DNA from: Sphingomonas sp. OV641 | GTDB lineage: Bacteria; Pseudomonadota; Alphaproteobacteria; Sphingomonadales; Sphingomonadaceae | Assembly (NCBI RefSeq): GCF_900109205.1 | Contig: NZ_FNZB01000001.1 | Location: 1,364,001-1,428,000 of the forward strand | Direction: 5' to 3' | Length of the DNA stretch: 64,000 nt | In this document: in pieces, positions 34,581-43,632 of the stretch | Layout of the letters: each line of letters starts with the position of its first letter | How positions within the stretch are numbered: position 1 is the stretch's first letter | Made by a program: the position numbers and the translations under genes | The notes under the pieces: generated by a model | What the model was told of the DNA's origin: nothing | The model's input: the letters and a program-made list of their open reading frames with translations, nothing else | Databases searched by the model: none

Positions 34581-36074
34581 CTATTCCAGCCCGGCGCGCC
34601 GGATCAGGTCGGTGGTGGAGGGGTCGAAGTCGCCGCCACCCTTCGCTGCCGCCTTCGCCATTTCCTTGCCCAGCTCCACGCCGAACTGGTCGAAAGAATT
34701 GATCCCCAGCAGAACCCCGTTCACGAACACGCGATGCTCGTAAAAGGCGATCAGCGCGCCCAGCGTGCGTGCGTCCAGCACATCGAGCAGGATGGTCGAG
34801 GACGGTCGGTCGCCGGTATAGGCGCGCGCCGGATCGTCCGGGTTCGCCCGCCCCTTCATCAGCGCCGCACCTTGCGCAAATGCGTTGAGCAGCAACTGGC
34901 GATGATGCTCCTCCGCCAGCGTATCACCAGCCTCGATCACTGCGAGGAACTCGACCGGAACCAGATGCGTACCCTGATGCAGCAACTGGAACACGGCATG
35001 TTGCGCATCGGTCCCCACCCCGCCCCAGGTGATCGGCGCGGTCGGCCGGCCGACCGGCTTGCCGTCCACCGTCACGCCCTTGCCGTTCGACTCCATCTCG
35101 AGCTGCTGGAGATAGCTTGGCAGCAGGCGCAGCCGCTCGTCATAGGCGAAGGGCGCGCGTGTCTCGCATCCGCGCACCTGTGTGTAATAAAGGTCGGCAA
35201 AGGCCGCGAGCACCGGCGCATTCTCGTGCAACGCGGACAGGCGGAAATGGCGATCCATCTCCGCCGCCCCTTCCAGAAGCTCGGCGAACTGGTCCCAGCC
35301 CAGCTTGATCGCAGCCGGAAAGCCGATCGACGACCACAAGGAATAGCGGCCGCCCACGCCTTCGGAAAACGGCAGGATGCGCGTCTCGTCCACGCCCCAT
35401 TCGATCGCCTTTTCCGGCGATGCGGTCAGCGCGATGACGCGGCCATAGGGATCCTCGACGCCATTTTCCTGCATCCAGCCAATCGCGCTGTCCGCGTTCA
35501 TCATGGTCTCGGTGGTGGTGAACGTCTTGGATGCGACCACCAGCAGCGTCGCCGACGGATCGAAACGGTCGAACACATCCTCCAGCGCGACCCCGTCCAC
35601 ATTGGATACGATCGCCACGTCATAACGCTCGCTGTCCCGTCCCAGCGCATCGACCAGAAGGTCGGGGCCAAGCGCCGATCCGCCGATGCCGACATGCAGC
35701 ACGTGGCGCACCGGGCCGAACGCCTCGGCTTCGATCGCATCGATCAGCATCCGCATACGGGCATGATATTCCGCCGCGCGCTGCACGCTTTCGGCCTTGC
35801 CTTCGCCCCGCTCGGCGGTGTGCTCCACCGGGCGATCCTCGGTCACATTGACATGCGCCCCGCCGAACATCGCATCCCGCTTGCCAGCCAGGTCCGCTTC
35901 CTTCGCCAGCTTCTCGAACGCGGCAACGGCGTCGCGCGTCAGGTGCGTCTTGGAAAAATCGAAATGGATACCGGACACGTCGAGCGACAGCTTCGCCAGC
36001 CGCTCGGGATCGTCGGCGAATAGCTGCTCCAGCCGGATCTGCGGAAGTGCCTCGATCGTCGACCAATCCGTCAT
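34581..36074 (-). CDS. pgi: glucose-6-phosphate isomerase
   Basis: Interconverts glucose 6-phosphate and fructose 6-phosphate. ATG 36074 follows GGAGAAG by 8 bases and gives 497 residues; a GTG six bases earlier is less likely. Signatures: HVGIGGSALGPDLLVDALG (sugar-phosphate site), SKTFTTTETMMNA, the GGRYSLWSSIGFPAAI motif, and near the C-terminus INSFDQFGVELGKEMA with the catalytic lysine. It stands just upstream of the vapBC operator but the palindrome separates their promoters. Confidence 0.95.
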   Translation of the reverse strand: MTDWSTIEALPQIRLEQLFADDPERLAKLSLDVSGIHFDFSKTHLTRDAVAAFEKLAKEADLAGKRDAMFGGAHVNVTEDRPVEHTAERGEGKAESVQRAAEYHARMRMLIDAIEAEAFGPVRHVLHVGIGGSALGPDLLVDALGRDSERYDVAIVSNVDGVALEDVFDRFDPSATLLVVASKTFTTTETMMNADSAIGWMQENGVEDPYGRVIALTASPEKAIEWGVDETRILPFSEGVGGRYSLWSSIGFPAAIKLGWDQFAELLEGAAEMDRHFRLSALHENAPVLAAFADLYYTQVRGCETRAPFAYDERLRLLPSYLQQLEMESNGKGVTVDGKPVGRPTAPITWGGVGTDAQHAVFQLLHQGTHLVPVEFLAVIEAGDTLAEEHHRQLLLNAFAQGAALMKGRANPDDPARAYTGDRPSSTILLDVLDARTLGALIAFYEHRVFVNGVLLGINSFDQFGVELGKEMAKAAAKGGGDFDPSTTDLIRRAGLE

Positions 36075-36237
36075 TCTCACTTCTCCACGGTTCGAAGCCG
36101 GGCCGTTGCGCCCCGATTGTTACGCCTCCGCGTTAACACGGAACGCGTCCTTAACTACAAGTGTGACACGAACAGGAACACAGGGGTGATCGTTCCAGCG
36201 GCTTGACGCGCCGCACGGCATCGGCAACGCCGCCAGC

Positions 36238-37092
36238 ATGGCCGAAACCACTCCCGCCAAGCCCGTGACCAGCGCTGCAAAGCCGCGGTCGGAAGCCAGC
36301 GACACGCTTCGCTTCCTTCTGAAGCTCGCGCTGATCGTATGGCTGTTCCGCAGCTTTGTCTTTGCGCCCTTCTCGATCCCGTCGGAATCGATGTTGCCGC
36401 GCCTCCTGATCGGTGACTACCTCTTCATTTCCAAATGGAACTACGGCTATTCGCGCTGGTCCATGCCGTTCGGCGTGCCGCCGGTTTCCGGGCGCCTGTT
36501 CGGCAGCGTGCCCGCCCGCGGCGATACCGTGGTTTTCCGGTCCAAGGGAGAGGACGACCATGACGTGATCAAACGCGTGATCGGCCTGCCGGGCGACACG
36601 ATCCAGATGCGCCGGGGCCAGTTGTTCCTGAACGGCCAGGCGATCGCGAAACAGCGGATTGCCGATTTCGTGGTGCCACTCTCGCCCAATTTCGATGAGC
36701 GCCACTGCGACGCCACGTTCATCGCCCCCACGCCGCAGGGCGCCACCTGCCGCATTCCGCGCTTCCGCGAAACGTTGCCGGGTGGCCGCAGCTATGAGGT
36801 GCTGGATCAGCGGTACATTCCCGACGCGGATGACACGCAGGTCTTCACCGTGCCGGCAGGTCACGTGTTCCTGATGGGCGATAATCGCGACGATTCCGCC
36901 GACAGCCGCTTCCCCTCTGCCGAAGAGGCGCTGCCGGGCCAGGCGCAGGGCATGGGCTTCATCCCGCTCGATCGTGTGCAGGGCAAGGCCGTGATCATCT
37001 TCTGGTCGACGGACGGCTCCGCCAGCTGGCTGCTGCCCTGGACCTGGTTCACCGCCGCCCGCTGGGATCGGATCGGAGGCGGTTTTGACTGA
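36238..37092 (+). CDS. lepB: signal peptidase I
   Basis: Inner-membrane protease that removes signal peptides. 284 residues: one N-terminal transmembrane helix (LLKLALIVWLFRSFVFAPF), catalytic serine in IPSESMLP (Ser51), catalytic lysine in DHDVIKRVIGLPGD (near 112), and the GHVFLMGDNRDDSADSR box. The insertion between Lys and the last box carries two cysteines (HCDATF, ATCRIP). It heads the conserved lepB-rnc-era order and its stop overlaps the start of rnc. Confidence 0.96.
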   Translation: MAETTPAKPVTSAAKPRSEASDTLRFLLKLALIVWLFRSFVFAPFSIPSESMLPRLLIGDYLFISKWNYGYSRWSMPFGVPPVSGRLFGSVPARGDTVVFRSKGEDDHDVIKRVIGLPGDTIQMRRGQLFLNGQAIAKQRIADFVVPLSPNFDERHCDATFIAPTPQGATCRIPRFRETLPGGRSYEVLDQRYIPDADDTQVFTVPAGHVFLMGDNRDDSADSRFPSAEEALPGQAQGMGFIPLDRVQGKAVIIFWSTDGSASWLLPWTWFTAARWDRIGGGFD

Positions 37093-37777
37093 TCTTGCCG
37101 CTTGGGTTGAACGCACCTTTGATCACGCGCCACAGGATCTGCCGACTTGGGAACGCGCGCTCACCCACGCCAGCCGCGGCGACGCGCATTATGAGCGGCT
37201 CGAATTCCTGGGCGATCGCGTGCTCGGTCTTTCCATGGCGGAATGGCTGTTCGACACCTTCCCCGATGAGCCGGAAGGCGCCCTGTCCAAACGGCTGAAC
37301 GCGCTGGTCACGGGCGCCGTCTGCGCAGACATTGCCCGCGCGATCGGCGTCCCTGCGCACCTGCGGCTCGGCAAGCAGGCGCGCGACGATGGCGCGAGCG
37401 ACAGCGACAATATCCTGGGCGATGTGATCGAGGCGCTGCTCGGCGCGCTTTACCGCGAAGGCGGCCTTGATCCCGCTCGCGCCGCCGTGCGCCGCTTGTG
37501 GGCGGATCGCATTCACGCCGGCTCGGCCGCGCCGCAGCATCCCAAGTCCGCGCTGCAGGAATGGGCCGCCGCCAACAATCGCAAGCCGCCCGTCTATGAG
37601 GTGGTCGATCGCTCCGGCCCCGGCCATGCCCCGCGCTTCACGGTAAAGGCCGCCATTCCCAAACTCGCCGAAAGCGAGGCGCAGGGCAGCAGCAAGCAGG
37701 AGGCCGAAACCGCCGCTGCCGAGGCATTGCTGCGCGAAGTCCGGGTCGCGCCGGCCAAAAAGACGCGCAAGAAATGA
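37085..37777 (+). CDS. rnc: ribonuclease III
   Basis: Double-strand-specific endoribonuclease for rRNA and mRNA processing. Starts at TTG 37085 with GGAGG at 37075-37079, overlapping lepB by 8 bases. 230 residues: the catalytic signature ERLEFLGDRVLGLSMAEWL near residue 38, a second acidic block DNILGDVIEALLGALY, and a C-terminal double-stranded-RNA-binding domain (about 155-225) with a short lysine tail. Downstream era starts 158 bp later. Confidence 0.95.
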   Translation: MTDLAAWVERTFDHAPQDLPTWERALTHASRGDAHYERLEFLGDRVLGLSMAEWLFDTFPDEPEGALSKRLNALVTGAVCADIARAIGVPAHLRLGKQARDDGASDSDNILGDVIEALLGALYREGGLDPARAAVRRLWADRIHAGSAAPQHPKSALQEWAAANNRKPPVYEVVDRSGPGHAPRFTVKAAIPKLAESEAQGSSKQEAETAAAEALLREVRVAPAKKTRKK

Positions 37778-37935
37778 TGCTGGCCAGCACTTAAGTGTCC
37801 GCGGCCGATTTTATCCGGTAAAAGGCCGCTCGTGATCCGCAGACATCCACCCCGCGGCCAAATCGCTCCGCTTCTCACCGTCATTTTCTTGCGCCGGTCG
37901 GTTTCAACCGCGCGCGCCTCGATAAAGGAATTCGC

Positions 37936-38826
37936 ATGACCCGCTGCGGCCTCGTCGCCGTTCTCGGCGCGCCCAACGCCGGAAAGTCCACGCTCGTCAA
38001 CGCGCTGGTCGGCCAGAAGGTCGCCATCGTCAGCCCCAAGGCACAAACCACCCGCACGCGCCTGCTCGGCGTCGCGATGGAGGGCGATGCGCAACTCCTG
38101 CTCGTCGACACACCCGGCATCTTCGACCCCAAACGCCGCCTCGATCGCGCCATGGTCGCCGCTGCCTGGGGCGGGACCGAGGGCGCCGATGTGCTGGCGT
38201 TCGTGGTGGATGCCAAGGGTGGTCTAGGCCCCAAGGTCACTGACATCGCGGAGCAGATCGCGGCTCGGCCGGAGCCCAAGCTACTTATCCTGAACAAGGT
38301 CGATGTCGCTGATAAACCGAAGCTTTTGGTTCACGCGGAAAAGCTGAATGCGCTCGTCCCGTTTACGGCGACCTATTTCGTCAGCGCCTCGACGGGCGAC
38401 GGACTTCCTGAACTGAAGCGTGCGATCGCTGCGGCGATGCCCGAGGGGCCGTGGCATTTTCCCGAAGACCAGGTTTCCGACGCAAGCGAACGGATGCTCG
38501 CCGCCGAAGTCACCCGGGAGCAGCTATACCTGCAGCTGCACGCCGAGCTTCCCTATGCCGCGACCGTCGAGACCGAAAAGTTCGTCGATCGCGCGGACGG
38601 TGCCGCGGAAATTCACCAGCAGATCCTCGTCGAGCGGCCTACCCAAAGGGCCATCGTGCTCGGCAAGGGTGGCACGCGGATCAAGGAAATCGGTGCCCGC
38701 GCCCGCGCCGAACTGGCCGTTCTGCTTGATCGCCCGGTGCACCTGTATCTTCACGTCAAGGTGAAGCCGGGCTGGGACGAGGACCGCGGGGTTTATCGGG
38801 ATATCGGGCTCGACTGGGTGGACTGA
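37936..38826 (+). CDS. era: GTPase Era
   Basis: Essential GTPase for 30S ribosome maturation; it binds the 3' end of 16S rRNA. 296 residues: G1 GAPNAGKSTL, G2 with the TTRTR stretch, G3 DTPGI, G4 NKVD, then the linker and a C-terminal KH domain with GKGGTRIKEIGARARAEL and the end VKPGWDEDRGVYRDIGLDW. It is third in the lepB-rnc-era set. Full length. Confidence 0.97.
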   Translation: MTRCGLVAVLGAPNAGKSTLVNALVGQKVAIVSPKAQTTRTRLLGVAMEGDAQLLLVDTPGIFDPKRRLDRAMVAAAWGGTEGADVLAFVVDAKGGLGPKVTDIAEQIAARPEPKLLILNKVDVADKPKLLVHAEKLNALVPFTATYFVSASTGDGLPELKRAIAAAMPEGPWHFPEDQVSDASERMLAAEVTREQLYLQLHAELPYAATVETEKFVDRADGAAEIHQQILVERPTQRAIVLGKGGTRIKEIGARARAELAVLLDRPVHLYLHVKVKPGWDEDRGVYRDIGLDWVD

Positions 38827-38868
38827 ACGGATTGGCGAACCGGCCAAAGTCGCTCGCCAACCTCCTGA

Positions 38869-39603
38869 TTAGTCCGCCAAAGTCTCGTCCACCCATGCCG
38901 GCACGAGCTCGGTCGCGGGACCTAGCCGGCTCTGCGCAAACCAGCCGCTGCCGGCGGACCGGTCAAGGTTGAGCTCCAGCGTCTCCGCTCCGAAACGGCG
39001 CGCGAGTTGCACGAAACCCGCCGCCGGATAGACTGCCCCAGACGTCCCGATCGAAACGAACAGGTCGCATCCGGCCAGCGCTTCCTCGATCCGCTCCATG
39101 CCATAGGGAACCTCGCCGAAGAACACGATGTCTGGACGCAGCGCAGGTTGCTTGCACATGGCGCAAGGCTGACCCGGGGGCATCGGATCGGGCCACGGCG
39201 CCCGCGCCTCGCACGCCGCGCACAGGGCAGAGTTCAATTCGCCATGCATATGTAGCAGCCGGCGCGCGCCTGCGCGTTCGTGCAGATCATCGACGTTCTG
39301 GGTCACAATCAGCAGGTCGCCGCTCCAGCTGCGGTCAAGCCGGGCCAGCGCCTGATGCGCGGCATTGGGCTGAACCGCCGCCAAGGCCGCGCGCCGCATG
39401 TCGTAAAAGCGATGGACGAGCACCGGATCGGCCGCGAGCGCCTCCGGCGTACACACGTCCTCGACCCGGTGGTATTTCGGAACAAGGTCGTCTTCGTAAA
39501 CCTCCCAATAGGTTTCGCCGCCCTTGGTGCGGAAGGTCGGCACGCCTGACTCAGCGGAGATACCTGCGCCGGTGAGGATGACGATGTTCGAGTGCTTGCT
39601 CAT
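38869..39603 (-). CDS. cobB: NAD-dependent protein deacylase, sirtuin (complete copy)
   Basis: 244 residues. NAD site GAGISAESGVPTFR near residue 12; TQNVDDLHERAG and the catalytic His in LLHMHGEL; a structural zinc site made of CAACE and CAMCKQP; then RPDIVFFGEVPYG and SIGTSGAVYPAAGF. These are the class III sirtuin marks and nothing is missing. It is convergent with era. A broken copy of the same family lies 264 bp to the right on the same strand. Confidence 0.92.
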   Translation of the reverse strand: MSKHSNIVILTGAGISAESGVPTFRTKGGETYWEVYEDDLVPKYHRVEDVCTPEALAADPVLVHRFYDMRRAALAAVQPNAAHQALARLDRSWSGDLLIVTQNVDDLHERAGARRLLHMHGELNSALCAACEARAPWPDPMPPGQPCAMCKQPALRPDIVFFGEVPYGMERIEEALAGCDLFVSIGTSGAVYPAAGFVQLARRFGAETLELNLDRSAGSGWFAQSRLGPATELVPAWVDETLAD

Positions 39604-39630
39604 CCGGTTGGTATATCCGATCAGGTCAGC

Positions 39631-39870
39631 ATGATGGACAGAGACTTGGCCCGTATTGTCATCGGCTCAGCGTTCCGAGCCTCCCGGGAACTCACGGAGC
39701 TTGTGCCTCTCCTGAAAGAGCATGATGACCAAAGCGAGGATCTGCGGCTCGGGCTTGCTTCCGCTATCGCAGAGATCGGGCAGGCCGTGCTGAACCCGCT
39801 GTTTGAAGCGTTTCCGGACATGGAAGCGGAAACTGACAACCTGATTGAGCGCTACGGTCGAGCGATCTAA
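39631..39870 (+). CDS. hypothetical protein lying between the two sirtuin copies
   Basis: 79 residues, helical and acidic (MMDRDLARIVIGSAFRASREL ... GLASAIAEIGQAVLNPLFEAF). No family recognised. The usual start is taken as ATG 39631, with only a weak ribosome binding site (CAGG). Its last bases overlap the end of the sirtuin fragment on the opposite strand. Position between the two sirtuin copies, with ordinary codon use, suggests that it came in with the rearrangement. Confidence 0.5.
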   Translation: MMDRDLARIVIGSAFRASRELTELVPLLKEHDDQSEDLRLGLASAIAEIGQAVLNPLFEAFPDMEAETDNLIERYGRAI

Positions 39871-40028
39871 TCGTCAGGGGCAAGCGTCGATAATTGTTTA
39901 TCGGAAGGCCACTCCTCCTCAACCCGGTGACCTTCCCACAAGCCACCCGGGCCACGGAATGTGGAAAGGCCGCTTACCGCCGAAATTCCTGCGCCGGTCA
40001 GGATCACAATGCTGTGCACATCGTTCAT
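39867..40028 (-). pseudogene. sirtuin fragment, N-terminal part only
   Basis: 53 residues. It starts MNDVHSIVILTGAGISAVSG, continues LSTFRGPGGLWEGHRVEEEW and then runs out into unrelated sequence and a stop. The start matches the NAD-binding N-terminus of class III sirtuins; the catalytic His, zinc site and C-terminus are absent, so it cannot be an active deacylase. It is not a recent copy of the complete gene: the two N-termini share the core motif but differ elsewhere. Remains of a second sirtuin. Confidence 0.75.
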
Positions 40029-40142
40029 GTCACCAGCCAATAGTTCATGGCGGGACGACATGCGACATTGATGCATGTCAACCTCTCGACGCCCGTGGTG
40101 TCGGGCGGTATCGGGGCGTGGAACAAGCATCAAGGGAAGCAC

Positions 40143-40871
40143 ATGACCGCGATCGGCATCTACGGAAGCGCGGGACGGATGGGTCGCGTCATCGCTACCA
40201 TTGCCGCGGACGAGGGCGCGTCGATTGCCGGCGGCGTGGACGCCCGCGAGGATCCCGTTCCCCTGGCGCATGACTCTGACGTTCTTGTGGATTTCTCGAC
40301 ACCTGCCGCGCTGGAGGCGCATCTGGCCGCGGCGGTGGATGCAGGGACGCCCATCGTGATCGGCACCACAGGCCTCAGCGCGACGCACCACACGCTGATC
40401 AACCGCGCAGCGGAGACGATCGCCGTGCTGCAAACCGGGAACACCTCCTTGGGGGTCACCCTGCTCGGCATTCTGGTGCAGCAGGCAGCGCAGCGGCTCG
40501 GCCCGGAATGGGACATTGAGATTGTCGAGATGCATCATCGGCACAAGGTGGACGCACCTTCGGGCACGGCGTTGCTCTTGGGCGAGGCGGCCGCTCGGGG
40601 TCGAAATACGACGCTGAATGAAGAGCGCGTCGACGGCCGGGCGGGGCTTGTCGGGGCGCGCACGGAAGGCACGATCGGCTTTTCCTCACTGCGCGGCGGC
40701 ACGGTGATCGGCGATCATCAGGTGGTTTTCGCCGGCGAAGGCGAGCGGATTGAGCTTGGCCATCGCGGTGAGGATCGCTCGATCTTCGCTCGCGGCGCGG
40801 TCAAGGCTGCAATGTGGCTCGCGGGCCGGCCAGCCGGGCGCTATGGCATGGCGGAGGTTCTTGGCTTTTGA
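40143..40871 (+). CDS. dapB: 4-hydroxy-tetrahydrodipicolinate reductase
   Basis: Reduces the cyclic intermediate in lysine and diaminopimelate synthesis. ATG 40143 follows AAGGGAAG and gives 242 residues. Visible are the nucleotide site IYGSAGRMGRVIATIA, VDFSTP, GTTGLS, and EMHHRHKVDAPSGTALLLGE with the catalytic His-His-x-x-Lys, then GTIGFSSLRGGTVIGDH. It overlaps the next gene, nth, by four bases. Full length. Confidence 0.95.
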   Translation: MTAIGIYGSAGRMGRVIATIAADEGASIAGGVDAREDPVPLAHDSDVLVDFSTPAALEAHLAAAVDAGTPIVIGTTGLSATHHTLINRAAETIAVLQTGNTSLGVTLLGILVQQAAQRLGPEWDIEIVEMHHRHKVDAPSGTALLLGEAAARGRNTTLNEERVDGRAGLVGARTEGTIGFSSLRGGTVIGDHQVVFAGEGERIELGHRGEDRSIFARGAVKAAMWLAGRPAGRYGMAEVLGF

Positions 40872-41536
40872 AAAAGGCCGACGTTTTCGAGTTCTTCCGC
40901 CGTCTTGCCGAGGCCAACCCGCATCCCGAAACCGAGCTTGAGTCGGGCAACACCTACCAGTTGCTCGTTGCCGTCGTTCTATCAGCCCAGGCGACCGACG
41001 CCGGCGTGAACAAGGCAACGCGCCGTCTCTTCGCCGAAGTGAAGACCCCGGCACAGATGCTGGCGCTGGGCGAAGACGGGCTGAAGCAGCACATCAAGAC
41101 CATCGGGCTGTTCAACAGCAAGGCAAAGAACGTCATCGCCCTGAGCCAGGCGCTGATGGATCAATATGGCGGCGAAGTGCCGGCCGATCGCTCGGCTCTG
41201 GAGCAGCTTGCCGGTGTCGGACGCAAGACCGCCAATGTCGTAATGAACGTGGCGTTCGGTGCGGAGACATTTGCCGTCGACACCCACATATTCCGGGTCG
41301 GCAATCGCACCGGGCTCGCTCGCGGGAAGACGCCGTTAGCGGTGGAGCTGAAGCTGGAGAAGGCGGTGCCACAGCCGTTCCGCCTACACGCGCACCACTG
41401 GCTGATCCTGCACGGCCGCTACATCTGCAAGGCGCGGACGCCGGAATGCTGGCGTTGTCCGGTAATCGACCTTTGCGCCTTTAAGCCGAAGACCTCGCCG
41501 CCTGCCACGAAGAAGAGTGCGCCGGCGGCCGGTTAG
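40868..41536 (+). CDS. nth: endonuclease III
   Basis: DNA glycosylase/AP lyase for oxidised pyrimidines. TTG 40868 overlaps the dapB stop (TTGA) and gives 222 residues with the usual N-terminus KKADVFEFFRRLAEANPHPE. The helix-hairpin-helix and catalytic lysine are in LAGVGRKTANVV, the catalytic Asp in FAVDTHIFRV, and the 4Fe-4S cluster cysteines in CKARTPECWRCPVIDLC (C-x6-C-x2-C-x5-C). Full length. Confidence 0.95.
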   Translation: MKKADVFEFFRRLAEANPHPETELESGNTYQLLVAVVLSAQATDAGVNKATRRLFAEVKTPAQMLALGEDGLKQHIKTIGLFNSKAKNVIALSQALMDQYGGEVPADRSALEQLAGVGRKTANVVMNVAFGAETFAVDTHIFRVGNRTGLARGKTPLAVELKLEKAVPQPFRLHAHHWLILHGRYICKARTPECWRCPVIDLCAFKPKTSPPATKKSAPAAG

Positions 41537-41598
41537 CACATGCTGCTACCGCCACCGAACGCCCTTTCTCAGCCGCGCCGCGTCCTCTTGCGCAGGCG

Positions 41599-42363
41599 TC
41601 AGGATGCGAACGCGGCCTTCATCCGCTTGCGTAGCTGGTTGGGCATGAAACGACGGGCAAAGTTCGCCTGCCGCCCGGCTTTCCCGACGATATATTCCCG
41701 ATCTCGGCCGTGCGTCGCCTGCCAGACAACGTCTGCCGCTTCCGTCACCGTATAGACCGGCGATTGCCCAATCGCGTCCCTGATGGTCCGGTTCGTTCCC
41801 GATGATCCGGCGTCGAGGATCGGTGTCTCGACAAAGAACGGCATGACGCATGCGACATCGATGCCGTGGCGCGTGAACTCGGCGTCGAGCGCCTCGGACA
41901 GGCCGCGCACGGCATGTTTGGTCGCCGAATAGACCGCTAGGCCAGGTGATCCGACGATCCCGGCAACCGACGCGACATTCACCAACCGACCGCGCGTCGC
42001 TTTCAGATAGTCCAGCGCCGCATAGGCGCCGTTGATCACCCCCTTCACGTTGATGTCGACCTGCAGATCCGACTCTTCGGGGCTCACTTCCTCGAACATG
42101 CCGTAACGGGCGATTCCAGCATTGTTCAGGAGCACGTCGATCTGGCCGGCATGGGCGGCGAAGCTTTCCAGCGCGCGCGCCCATTCGGCACGATCGCGCA
42201 CGTCCAGGCGGACCGTGAAGGCAGCCAGTTCCTCGCCGACCCGGCGCATTCCGATCTCATCGATATCGCCGATGCCGACGGTCCAGCCCTCGCGCGCAAA
42301 CCGCCGTGCGGCAGCCAGCCCAATGCCGGACGCGCCGCCTGTGATGAAGATCGACCTGCCCAT
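41599..42363 (-). CDS. SDR family oxidoreductase (catabolic cluster, first)
   Basis: 254 residues from ATG 42363. Short-chain dehydrogenase: cofactor motif TGGASGIGLAAARRF, NNAGIARYG, the catalytic Ser in NVASVAGIVG and the YSATKHAVRG Tyr-x3-Lys. The aspartate at GDIDEIG after the second strand points to NAD(H). The C-terminus is basic (RRFMPNQLRKRMKAAF). It is separated by 75 bp from the acyl-CoA dehydrogenases on the same strand. Substrate unknown. Confidence 0.85.
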   Translation of the reverse strand: MGRSIFITGGASGIGLAAARRFAREGWTVGIGDIDEIGMRRVGEELAAFTVRLDVRDRAEWARALESFAAHAGQIDVLLNNAGIARYGMFEEVSPEESDLQVDINVKGVINGAYAALDYLKATRGRLVNVASVAGIVGSPGLAVYSATKHAVRGLSEALDAEFTRHGIDVACVMPFFVETPILDAGSSGTNRTIRDAIGQSPVYTVTEAADVVWQATHGRDREYIVGKAGRQANFARRFMPNQLRKRMKAAFAS

Positions 42364-42438
42364 ATATCCTCTCCCGTGATGGACCGGCAGTAACAAGGCA
42401 TCTCACGTGCCTTCATCCCCGGCCGGTCCGTTGATCCG

Positions 42439-43632
42439 TCAGCCTGCGCGCACCTCGCGAAATGGGATGGTGCGATCCACCTCCGGCTCCTTCGGCAAGC
42501 CCAGCACCCGCTCACCGATGATGTTGCGCTGGATCTGATCCGTGCCACCACCAATGGAGGTGAAATAGGCGTTCAGCGTCAGGAAGTTCGCATCTTCCGC
42601 GCGCGGATGATCGGGACCTTCCAGCAGACTTTCCGGTCCGAGCAACATGGTGCGCACGCGCGCTTCCTCATGAAGGATACGGCTCATCGCCAATTTGCCC
42701 AGCGACATGATCGAAGACGACGTGCCCTGCGCCAGTTCGGCCTTCGCGCGGGCCGTATTCAGCTTGTTCAGCACGCGCCACGCGATCGCCTGCGCCACAT
42801 CCTGCCGCACCACCGGGTCACCAAGCCGCCCTGCCTCGCGCGCCAGGCCGAGTAGCGAATAATCGCCCTTCGGCCCCTCCGCGCCCGATCGTGGCCCGCG
42901 CGCACCGTCACCCATCACTGAACGCTCATAGGCAAGCGCGGTCTGCAGCACGCCCCAGCCGCCGTTCAGCGGTCCAAGCAGATTCTCTTCAGGGATGAAG
43001 GCATGGTCGATGAACACCTCGTTGAAGTGTGCCTCATCGGTGATCTGGCGTAACGGGCGGACCTCCACCCCCTCCTGCTTCATCGGCAAGAAGAAAAAGC
43101 TGATGCCGCGATGCTTCGGCACGTCCCAATCGGTGCGCGCGATCAGCATGCCATAATCGGCGACCCGCGCGCCGCTGGTCCACACCTTCTGCCCGGTGAC
43201 GCGCCAGCCGCCCTCGACCCTGTCGGCACGCGTGCGCACCGCCGCAAGATCCGATCCTGCGCCGGGTTCGGAGTAGAGCAGGCACATGCCCACTTCGCCA
43301 GCCAGCAGCTGCGGCACGATCGTCCGCTTGAAGCTGTCGGTGGCGTGGGCAAGTGCCGTGTTCGCCCACAGGTTGGACCGGTCCTGGCCGGCCCCCGGGG
43401 CGCCGACCGCCGCAAAGGCACGCTCCACGATCTTCGCCTGATCGTTTGAAAGCCCGCGCCCGTACCATTCGTTTGCCCAACGCGGCACGGCCCAGCCAGC
43501 ATCCCGCACTTTCGCCAGCCACTCGCTGCGCGGATCGCGGCCGAAGCTCTCATGATGCGCCGGTACGCCCTTCCAGTGCTCGGCCAGCCATGCCTCGACC
43601 TCGGCCCGGAGCTGTTCGTCGGTCATGCTCAT
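42439..43632 (-). CDS. acyl-CoA dehydrogenase (first)
   Basis: 397 residues from ATG 43632, which overlaps the stop of the neighbouring dehydrogenase gene (ATGA). It has the flavin-binding motif CLLYSEPGAGSDLA, GQKVWTSGA, GVEVRPLRQITDEAHFNEVF and the C-terminal FLTLNAYFTSIGGGTDQIQRN, where the catalytic-region helix lies. The large-type architecture with the pair next to it (43629-44696) resembles heterodimeric acyl-CoA dehydrogenases of steroid and cholate side-chain degradation. The substrate is inferred only. Confidence 0.88.
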   Translation of the reverse strand: MSMTDEQLRAEVEAWLAEHWKGVPAHHESFGRDPRSEWLAKVRDAGWAVPRWANEWYGRGLSNDQAKIVERAFAAVGAPGAGQDRSNLWANTALAHATDSFKRTIVPQLLAGEVGMCLLYSEPGAGSDLAAVRTRADRVEGGWRVTGQKVWTSGARVADYGMLIARTDWDVPKHRGISFFFLPMKQEGVEVRPLRQITDEAHFNEVFIDHAFIPEENLLGPLNGGWGVLQTALAYERSVMGDGARGPRSGAEGPKGDYSLLGLAREAGRLGDPVVRQDVAQAIAWRVLNKLNTARAKAELAQGTSSSIMSLGKLAMSRILHEEARVRTMLLGPESLLEGPDHPRAEDANFLTLNAYFTSIGGGTDQIQRNIIGERVLGLPKEPEVDRTIPFREVRAG

